From assembly GCA_050011635.1 (NCBI GenBank), contig JBEKIU010000218.1, positions 1 through 6,078 on the forward strand: a stretch of 6,078 bases of DNA, given 5' to 3'. Below are positions 1 to 5,207 of the stretch, one piece after another; within the stretch, counting starts at the first letter, position 1, and every line of letters starts with the position of its first letter. The stretch comes from Bog-756 sp050011635 (lineage in GTDB: Bacteria > Actinomycetota > Acidimicrobiia > Acidimicrobiales > RAAP-2). Made by a program: the position numbers and the translations under genes. The notes beneath the pieces were generated by a model. It was not told the DNA's origin and searched no databases. It was given only the letters and a program-made list of their open reading frames with translations.

Positions 1-952
1 TGGCCGCCGGGAAGTTCATGAGGAGCTTGTCGCCCTGTTTCATGGGGCACCCGTTGACCTCGACGTCCTCGGTCACGATGCGGGCCATCGTGACCGGCGA
101 GTAGGCGCGGAGCAGCTCTTCGACGGCCGTGTCCATGATCCCCGGATCGGCCACGAGCCGCTCACGGTCCTCGTCGTTCGTCGCCAGGTGCCACAGCGAA
201 GACCCGATCGCACTCCAGGTCGTGTCGATGCCGGCGATCATCGTCAGCATGGCCATCCCCAGGACGACCATGTCGTCGACCGGACCTCCATCGACCTCGG
301 CGTGCAACAGGTAGGTCAACAGGTCGTCGCCATCGGTGTCCCGCCGCTCGTTGATCCGGTCCCAGAGGTAGTACCCGATACCGAACATCCCGCGCTTGGA
401 CCGTTCGGCGTCGTCTGCGAACTCGAGGGCATCGCGGACCCAGCCGGTGAAGGTCTCGGCCAGCTCCTCGGGGATGCCGAGGATCTTCCCGATGACGCGG
501 ACCGGGATCTGTTGGGCGTACTCGGCGGCGGCGTCGGCGCCACCGCCGGCCAGGTGGGTGTCGACCAGCGATCCGCACAGTGCTCTCGTCATCGGCTCGT
601 ACGACTCGACCCGCGGGTGGGAGAACCACGGAAGCAACAGCCGGCGCGTCCACGTGTGCAGCGGCGGATCCGAGGTGATGGGCGGGAGCCCGTAGGTGAG
701 GATCTGGGTATCCGCCTCGTCGGCGGCATTGATGACGCTGGTGTTGGCCGAGCTGAAGTGCTCGATGTCCCTGGCCATCTCCGTGACGTCGGCATACGTG
801 GTCGGCAGCCAGGCCCGTCCCCGGCGGTCGGTCCGTGCGATCGGGCACACCTGGCGCAGCTCGTCCCAGCGCGGAAACGGGTTGCGCACGTAGGAGTCAT
901 CGAGGACGTCGAAGTCCGACGTCCAGTCAGCCACCGGCTCGGTCCTGGCCAT
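1..952 (-). CDS. Cytochrome P450, C-terminus cut off by window edge
   Basis: Soluble bacterial cytochrome P450 monooxygenase, 317 residues visible. I translated it directly from the minus strand. ATG at 952 is chosen because GGAGG sits six bases upstream and the protein begins like family members (short acidic lead, then NPFPRWDELR at about residues 24-33). Family motifs: the C-helix HTWTR (H99, R103) after ITSDPP; the I-helix oxygen-activation motif AGIDTT (240-245, with acid D243 and T244); and the K-helix ExxR (E279, R282). The frame runs off the window in FPAA, where P450s normally continue Asn-Arg-Asp. The haem-ligand Cys loop (FGxGxHxCxG) is therefore outside, about 80-100 residues further on. 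There is no membrane anchor, so it should use a ferredoxin or similar redox partner; none is encoded here. Substrate is unknown. It is the last visible gene, after a 167-base gap. Confidence 0.95.
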   Translation of the reverse strand, partial: MARTEPVADWTSDFDVLDDSYVRNPFPRWDELRQVCPIARTDRRGRAWLPTTYADVTEMARDIEHFSSANTSVINAADEADTQILTYGLPPITSDPPLHTWTRRLLLPWFSHPRVESYEPMTRALCGSLVDTHLAGGGADAAAEYAQQIPVRVIGKILGIPEELAETFTGWVRDALEFADDAERSKRGMFGIGYYLWDRINERRDTDGDDLLTYLLHAEVDGGPVDDMVVLGMAMLTMIAGIDTTWSAIGSSLWHLATNDEDRERLVADPGIMDTAVEELLRAYSPVTMARIVTEDVEVNGCPMKQGDKLLMNFPAA

Positions 953-958
953 CTGCCG

Positions 959-963
959 CCTCC
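959..963 (-). promoter_or_regulatory. Shine-Dalgarno site of the P450 gene
   Basis: The minus strand reads GGAGG followed by CGGCAG and then ATG, a six-base spacer. This is the only near-perfect ribosome binding site in the window and it fixes the P450 start at 952. The other genes have weak or no recognisable sites. Confidence 0.8.
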
Positions 964-992
964 AATACCCGGATCAGCCCGACCCGGGTTCT

Positions 993-1007
993 ACCAGTAT
1001 GACCAGT
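993..1007. repeat. Direct repeat ACCAGT x2, 9-base period (possible operator)
   Basis: On the plus strand ACCAGT occurs at 993-998 and again at 1002-1007 (ACTGGT twice on the coding strand), with a 9-base period. It lies about 40-55 bases upstream of the P450 start. Short direct repeats there can be regulator half-sites, but a chance match is possible and no regulator gene is visible. Confidence 0.3.
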
Positions 1008-1021
1008 CGCCGATACCGGCG
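1008..1021 (-). other. Small stem-loop, 5-bp stem and 4-base loop
   Basis: The minus strand reads CGCCG GTAT CGGCG, a perfect five-pair stem with a GTAT loop. There is no T-run after it, so it does not qualify as a classical intrinsic terminator. It adjoins the ACCAGT direct repeat and could be an operator dyad or a weak RNA hairpin in the P450 leader. Confidence 0.3.
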
Positions 1022-1038
1022 CAGTCCCGCACCGGTGA

Positions 1039-1053
1039 TCGGGCTCACCCCGA
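1039..1053 (-). other. Small stem-loop downstream of the methyltransferase
   Basis: The minus strand reads TCGGG GTGAG CCCGA, a perfect five-pair stem with a five-base loop, 67 bases after the methyltransferase stop. It lacks a T-run. It may attenuate read-through into the P450, but in DNA this GC-rich such stems also arise by chance. Confidence 0.25.
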
Positions 1054-1119
1054 CAGGGCGGATTCGCAGCTCGGGGACGGGCTCCTGCCAGCGGGAGGGG
1101 ACGACCCGGAGCGGCTCGC

Positions 1120-1971
1120 TCAGGGCACCGCCGCGGCCATGAGGTGTGACACGCTCCAAGGCCGGAGACCGTCGGTCCGACCGCCGAAGTACCGCCCGAC
1201 GAGATCGTCGCGACTGGGATGGTCCACGACCCGGAGACCGCACCGCTCGACGATCATCTCCGCCTCGGCCGGCGACCATCCCCCGCCGGTCGTCAACGGC
1301 TCGCCGACATGGGCGGCCACCCGGGAGAAGCCGGTCACGAACTCCCGTCCGAGGTCGTCCATGAACGGCTGCGCCAGCCCGTACTCGAAGACGACTTCGG
1401 AACCGGAACGGCATCCGGCGATGGTCCGCAGCGTGGCCTCGACGGCGTCGAGGGTCAGGTACGGGACGACACCCAGCCACGAGAACAGGGTCGGCTCCCC
1501 CCACTCGAAGCCGGCCGCGTCGAGGCCGTCGCCCAACGACTCCACCTCGAAATCGACGGGGGCGAAGACCTGGTCGTCACTGGTGGCGAGGCCCAACTCG
1601 TCCATGCGCTCACGCTTCCACGCCTGCGAGGCCGGGTGATCCACCTCGAACAGACGCAGCGGGCCGAGCAGATCCGGTCGCCGCCACCGGAACGAGTCGA
1701 GGCCGGCCCCGAGCAGCACGTACTGGCGGAACCGGCCGAGCTCCAGCCGGTGCTCGGCGTACCGCGAGCGGAGGGCGATGGCCGCTCGTAGCTGGCGGCC
1801 CAGCTCACGCGAGTACCGGGCGTCGCTCGACGCGGCCATGTCGCGCCACGACGGCCCCACGAGCTCCAACGCGATGGGGTCGTCCAGAATCCACGGCGGG
1901 GCATCCTCCAGACGGTGCCTGCCGCGCACGACCGCCGCCATCATCGCCGTACGGCTCGGAGAGGCCTCCAC
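1120..1971 (-). CDS. Class I SAM-dependent methyltransferase, TIGR00027 / leucine carboxyl methyltransferase family
   Basis: Predicted S-adenosylmethionine-dependent O-methyltransferase of the PF04072/TIGR00027 type, 283 residues, close to the family's usual length. Members commonly methylate carboxylates or small polar groups; the substrate here is unknown. Motifs (numbered from GTG at 1971): N-terminal SRTA at 6-9; SAM motif I LLGAGLDSF at 86-94; the acidic motif FEVDHP at 108-113, whose Asp should hold the ribose; PVDFE around D140; and SWLGVVPYLT at 164-173, matching the family's WEGVxxYLT motif with Leu in place of Glu. GTG at 1971 is preferred because family proteins start just before SRTA. 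GTG at 2004 is also in frame, and ATG at 1944 would remove that motif. None has a good ribosome site, so translation may be coupled to the DUF2461 gene 64 bases upstream. TGA stop at 1120-1122. Confidence 0.9.
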   Translation of the reverse strand: MEASPSRTAMMAAVVRGRHRLEDAPPWILDDPIALELVGPSWRDMAASSDARYSRELGRQLRAAIALRSRYAEHRLELGRFRQYVLLGAGLDSFRWRRPDLLGPLRLFEVDHPASQAWKRERMDELGLATSDDQVFAPVDFEVESLGDGLDAAGFEWGEPTLFSWLGVVPYLTLDAVEATLRTIAGCRSGSEVVFEYGLAQPFMDDLGREFVTGFSRVAAHVGEPLTTGGGWSPAEAEMIVERCGLRVVDHPSRDDLVGRYFGGRTDGLRPWSVSHLMAAAVP

Positions 1972-1983
1972 GGGGCGATCATT

Positions 1984-2002
1984 GCCGACCGGCCGACCGG
2001 CC
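1984..2002. repeat. Tandem 8-bp repeat GCCGACCG (about 2.4 copies) in the methyltransferase leader
   Basis: The plus strand shows GCCGACCG twice in tandem plus a partial GCC. On the coding strand this is GGCCGGTC repeated, and GGCC-GGTC-GGCC can fold as a four-pair hairpin ending about 13 bases before the preferred GTG start. It could mask the start of the methyltransferase or could be simple GC-rich slippage sequence. Confidence 0.45.
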
Positions 2003-2035
2003 ACAATCGGCGACGGAGGGTCGGCCGACGGGTGG

Positions 2036-2710
2036 TCAGTCTGTTCCGACGTTCCGATCGAGCCACGCCCGCAGCGGAGCGGTGGCCCGCAGGGCGTCGG
2101 CGATCCTGCGCTTGGGTGCCGCGGTGCCGAGCCACGGCCCCACCGCCCACTCCTTCCAGGCCGTGAGGCCCTTGTGCCGGAGAAGGTCGATCCGGGGGTG
2201 GTCGACCGGGTAGCCCCGCGGTGCCGATTTGAGGGTCTCGTGGGCCGATACCCGAAGTCGGCGCCGATGGAGCTCCTCGACCAGGGCGACGAGCTGCCGG
2301 CCGGTTCGCCCGTCGGCCACTGCGGCCCGGAAGCGGGCCAGCTGCGCCGGGGACGGCATGTACAGACCGGAACCGACACCGAGCGCGTCGGAGGACAGCG
2401 AGATGTAGCCGGCATCGTTGTGGGCCGCGATGGTGGTCTTGTAGGGGGACTTGTCCGGGCTGAACCGGGTGTCACGGTAGGGGCGGAAGACCCGGCCCTC
2501 ACCGAACTCGGGGGCCAACCCAGCCAGAAGCGCCTCCATGGGACCGAGTACGTCGGCCACATAGAAATCCTTGTGCGCCGTCCAGTACGCCTTGGTGTTG
2601 TCCACTTCGAGCCCGTCGAAGAATTCGACAACCCCTGGTGGCCAGCCCCGGAACGGAGGGCGATCACCGGGCCGGCGGGCGGTCCCGGGAGTTGCGTCGG
2701 TCGGAGCCAC
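2036..2710 (-). CDS. DUF2461 (TIGR02453) domain protein
   Basis: Conserved protein of unknown biochemical function, 224 residues, typical for the family, predicted cytoplasmic with no signal or membrane segment. Family landmarks: FRGWPPGVVEFFDGL at 20-34; DNTKAYWTAHKDFY at 37-50, matching the NNxxxWFxxHKxxY pattern; the hallmark RPYRDTRFSPDKSPYK at 76-91; LKSAPRGYPVDHP at 160-172; and LRHKGL at 177-182. The GTG start at 2710 is forced: an in-frame TAA lies at 2722-2720, and no other start codon precedes the first motif. No clear Shine-Dalgarno is seen; GGGGA about 15 bases upstream is too distant to be convincing. The gene follows the phosphotransferase stop by 51 bases and ends 64 bases before the methyltransferase, so it is probably cotranscribed with both. 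Its role in the cluster cannot be read from the sequence. Confidence 0.93.
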   Translation of the reverse strand: MAPTDATPGTARRPGDRPPFRGWPPGVVEFFDGLEVDNTKAYWTAHKDFYVADVLGPMEALLAGLAPEFGEGRVFRPYRDTRFSPDKSPYKTTIAAHNDAGYISLSSDALGVGSGLYMPSPAQLARFRAAVADGRTGRQLVALVEELHRRRLRVSAHETLKSAPRGYPVDHPRIDLLRHKGLTAWKEWAVGPWLGTAAPKRRIADALRATAPLRAWLDRNVGTD

Positions 2711-2761
2711 CCGCGGAGCTTATTTCCCCGTCCCGGTGGGCGGAAGCGGATCGGGCGGCGA

Positions 2762-4129
2762 TCAACCGAGATACGACGGGTTGGCCACCAGTAGTTGGTC
2801 GCGTGTCCCTTCGGCCAGCACCGCGCCCAGGCCGCGGAGATCATCGTCGTACCGTCCGGCGCGGATGGCCGCGGCCAGGGTCGGGTCATCGCCGAACCCG
2901 AGGGTGCGGAGGCGCTGGGCGTGGGCGGCCTGCAGGGTCGGACCCAGCTCCAATTGGCGGCCGACGATGGTCAAGACGTTGCCGGCCACACGGGCCTCGA
3001 ACCGGGCGCCACCGTCGGCCGAGGCCATGACCTGGTCGAGATAGCCACGGACCGCCTCCACCAGCTCGGCCAGGGATGGCCGGCCGAAGAGCGGGCTCCA
3101 ACCGGCCGGCCGGCCGTCCCCGACCTCGTCGGGGCCCGCGCCGGACTCCGGTCCGGGCACCGTCGGCATGGCCACCCCCATCAGGGCCAGGAGGTCCCAC
3201 TCGCTCTCGCACACCCGCCGCCCGAGGGCGGCCAGCTCCACGGACCGGGTGGCTCCACTCAGATGGGTCGACGCCTGGAGCAGGCAGACCACCGCCCACT
3301 TGACCGTGGCATACGCCTCCCACCAGCGGATCCGGTCGGCATCCACCGTCCGTCCGCCGGCGTCGGCATAGGTGGCCAGGAACCGGTCGACGTCGCCGAA
3401 GCCACCCACCCGACCCGGACCACCGAACCGCCAGGCCCGGGCACAGAGCCACCCGATGTCCTCCGCCGGGTCCCCCTGGTGGGCGAGTTCCCAATCGAGC
3501 ACGGCTCGCAGGCCGGTGGCGTCGATCAGGAAATTGCCCATCCGGAAGTCTCCATGGACCACCACACGCTCGTCGTCCGGCGGACGGCCGTGAGCCAACC
3601 ACCGTGCCCCCAGCTCGATGACCGGTCGCACCTCGTGGAGGCCGTCGAGGAAATCGAGGGGCCGGCCGAGGGGATCGGTCGGCGGCAGTCCGGGGATCGT
3701 CGCCGGATCGATGGCGTGGATCGCGGCCAGGGCCCGGGCCGTCTGGTCGACCAGGGCGGGCCGCACGGCGGCGAGTCCCTCGTCCCGCAGGATTCGTCGG
3801 GGGATGGTCTCCCCGGCCAGCCGTTCGACGACCAACCACCCGGGAGGGAGCCCGTCCGCGGTGCCGGCGGCCACCACGTCCGGCACCGGGACCCCGACCC
3901 CGCGGGCCGCCCGCAGCAGGCCCGCTTCCATCCGGATGTCCGGACGTGGGGCGGGGCCCGCCGCCCTCACCTGCTGCAGGATCAGCTCCCGGACCGTCCC
4001 CGAGGGTGTCTCGAGATCGAAGGCGCTGGTGACCCGCGACGCCCCACCCGAGAGCCGGCGCAACGATGCCACCCGACCCCCGAGAGCCGCCCCCAGCTGC
4101 TCGGCCACGCTGGTGGTGTCCGTGCCCAC
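2762..4129 (-). CDS. APH-fold phosphotransferase (ACAD10/11 kinase-like) fused to DUF6285
   Basis: A 455-residue two-part protein. Residues 1 to about 320 form an aminoglycoside-phosphotransferase-fold kinase: nucleotide loop LSGGASRVTSAF (26-37), hinge VVERLAGE (100-107), catalytic loop HGDFRMGN (H192, D194, N199) and metal-binding LDWELAHQGDP (211-221, D212). The HGDFR...LDWEL wording resembles the kinase domain of ACAD10/ACAD11, which phosphorylates 4-hydroxyacyl-CoAs; this suggests a hydroxylated acyl or lipid substrate rather than an antibiotic. Residues 322-349 are a Pro/Gly/Asp linker. Residues 350-455 match DUF6285 (RPSLAELVEAVRGYL, ARVAGNVLTIVGRQLELGP, ending LLVANPSYLG), which I recall mostly as a small separate gene beside such kinases. 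GTG at 4129 is preceded by AGGG with a seven-base spacer, 24 bases after the previous stop. Gln52 occupies the position where relatives usually have Arg/Lys (LVLR). The kinase assignment is firm; the substrate is inference. Confidence 0.9.
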   Translation of the reverse strand: MGTDTTSVAEQLGAALGGRVASLRRLSGGASRVTSAFDLETPSGTVRELILQQVRAAGPAPRPDIRMEAGLLRAARGVGVPVPDVVAAGTADGLPPGWLVVERLAGETIPRRILRDEGLAAVRPALVDQTARALAAIHAIDPATIPGLPPTDPLGRPLDFLDGLHEVRPVIELGARWLAHGRPPDDERVVVHGDFRMGNFLIDATGLRAVLDWELAHQGDPAEDIGWLCARAWRFGGPGRVGGFGDVDRFLATYADAGGRTVDADRIRWWEAYATVKWAVVCLLQASTHLSGATRSVELAALGRRVCESEWDLLALMGVAMPTVPGPESGAGPDEVGDGRPAGWSPLFGRPSLAELVEAVRGYLDQVMASADGGARFEARVAGNVLTIVGRQLELGPTLQAAHAQRLRTLGFGDDPTLAAAIRAGRYDDDLRGLGAVLAEGTRDQLLVANPSYLG

Positions 4130-4153
4130 CGGCGCACCCTATCCACTCGCCAC

Positions 4154-5152
4154 CTACTCCACCGGAACGGTGGGCCTCCCGTCTTCGTCGACCTGGTGGA
4201 GGTACTCGGCGATGCCGTATCCGGTCACCGCGGATCCGTCGCCGGCCCGGTAGGTCCACCGGGTCAGCCCCTCGTTGACCACCGTGCCGCCCGACTTGCC
4301 GATGTCGGCCACCCGCAGCACCTCACCGGTCAGATCCCACGAGCGGCCCCGCTTGTCCAGGGCGACGAGATGCACCACCCGCTGGGTCAGCCCGTCGTCG
4401 GCCAGCTCGGTCCGGAGCTGCCACTCCTTGATGCTGGTCATCCGGCCCTCGTCGAAGACCCAGCCGCGGTGGAGGTCGCCGGCCACCGTACCGAGGCGGA
4501 TTCCGCCGAAGTGCAGGGACTCATCGATGTTGATGCTGAACCAGCGCCACATCGGGGGCCCTCCCCAGCGGCGCGGTCCCCACGAGCGGTCACGATTGCC
4601 ACGGGCCGCGCTCCACGGGTGGGTGACGCCGTCGACGGTGAGCGAGCCGGTCCACCGGCCGGCCTGTTCGAGGTGGCCCTTTCCGGTGGTGCCCGCGGCC
4701 GCCGACGCCTGATCGCTCCGCGGTCCGCCCGTCTGCTGGCCGTCGGTGCCCACCGCGGGCGAGACGGCGTCGAACCGGACGTCCACGACCAGGTGGACGG
4801 GGTGTGCCGTCCCCTCCGACGGATGGCAGGTGCGGGCCTCGGCGTCGACGTCGGCCAGGATGCGCCAGCTCTCCATGGCCTCGAGCAATTCGTAGCGGAC
4901 GCCACCCACCACCAGTGGCGATCCCACCATCTCGTGCTGGTCGACCGTGTGCCGGTATTCGGCCAATTCGCCGCCGGGCAGCCACACCGACAGGCCGACG
5001 TCCATCGTCCCCTCGTTGGGACGGATCCCGATGCGGGTGAAGAACCCGCTGTCGGACACCGGGTCGTAGGCGTTGAAGTAGTACGACTCGCTCCAGGCGG
5101 TGTCGGGTTCGACCGGATGGGAATGGTCATGACTGGGTGCGAGGATGGGCAT
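4154..5152 (-). CDS. AttH/CrtC-like lipocalin-fold protein (DUF7064/DUF7065 type)
   Basis: Predicted 332-residue soluble protein related to the AttH/CrtC double-lipocalin fold, whose founder CrtC hydrates carotenoids. This subgroup has no assigned reaction that I know. Matching landmarks: HPVEPDTAWSESYYFNAYDP (12-31), RIGIRPNEG (40-48), VWLPGGELAEYR (56-67), LEQAGRWTGSLTVDG (161-175), the signature GNRDRSWGPRRW (185-196) and the C-terminal GYGIAEYLH (311-319). In the signature, Arg189 stands where CrtC/AttH relatives often have His (RDHSWG). Residues 132-158 are a Gly/Ala/Gln/Ser-rich stretch that looks like a flexible insertion. ATG at 5152 is chosen because homologous proteins begin a few residues before the HP...ESxYFN motif. 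In-frame TTG at 5188 and GTG at 5176 are possible but add an unconserved Cys/Arg-rich lead; the ribosome site is weak in every case. TAG stop at 4154-4156. It sits 55 bases after the lyase gene and 24 before the kinase. Confidence 0.8.
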   Translation of the reverse strand: MPILAPSHDHSHPVEPDTAWSESYYFNAYDPVSDSGFFTRIGIRPNEGTMDVGLSVWLPGGELAEYRHTVDQHEMVGSPLVVGGVRYELLEAMESWRILADVDAEARTCHPSEGTAHPVHLVVDVRFDAVSPAVGTDGQQTGGPRSDQASAAAGTTGKGHLEQAGRWTGSLTVDGVTHPWSAARGNRDRSWGPRRWGGPPMWRWFSINIDESLHFGGIRLGTVAGDLHRGWVFDEGRMTSIKEWQLRTELADDGLTQRVVHLVALDKRGRSWDLTGEVLRVADIGKSGGTVVNEGLTRWTYRAGDGSAVTGYGIAEYLHQVDEDGRPTVPVE

Positions 5153-5207
5153 GCACCCAACTCTTGCCCATGGCACCCGGCGGCACAACGGCCGGGACCG
5201 GTGCCGC

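Larger units (their letters stand above)
953..1119 (-). promoter_or_regulatory. Intergenic region upstream of the P450, possible promoter/operator
   Basis: This 167-base gap between the methyltransferase stop and the P450 start is the longest non-coding stretch in the window. No confident -35/-10 pair is visible. The minus strand does contain a locally less GC-rich patch (CATACTGGTAGAAC, about 988-1001) with a direct repeat, and two short perfect hairpins lie upstream of it. I infer that the P450 may be separately regulated, but read-through from the upstream genes is equally possible. Confidence 0.35.

Noticed and set aside
1008..1053. Intrinsic terminator between methyltransferase and P450
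   Set aside because: The two hairpins have only five pairs each and no following T-run on the minus strand, so they were recorded as stem-loops only.
188..1639. A 483-codon plus-strand open frame across the P450 and methyltransferase
   Set aside because: It is antisense to two genes with clear family motifs; the translation is low-complexity and shows no domain.
1120..2889. A 589-codon minus-strand frame implying an N-terminal extension of the methyltransferase through the DUF2461 gene
   Set aside because: Only the last 283 codons carry methyltransferase motifs. The upstream part is an out-of-frame reading of the DUF2461 gene, which has its own motifs, start and stop.
3098..3121. GGCCGGCC-rich run that could be a hairpin or repeat
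   Set aside because: It lies inside the linker-coding part of the phosphotransferase-DUF6285 gene and is explained by Gly/Pro/Arg codons at high GC.
2886..4259. A 457-codon minus-strand frame parallel to the phosphotransferase
   Set aside because: It is an Arg/Gly/Pro-rich alternate-frame shadow; the true frame holds the HGDFRMGN and LDWEL kinase motifs.
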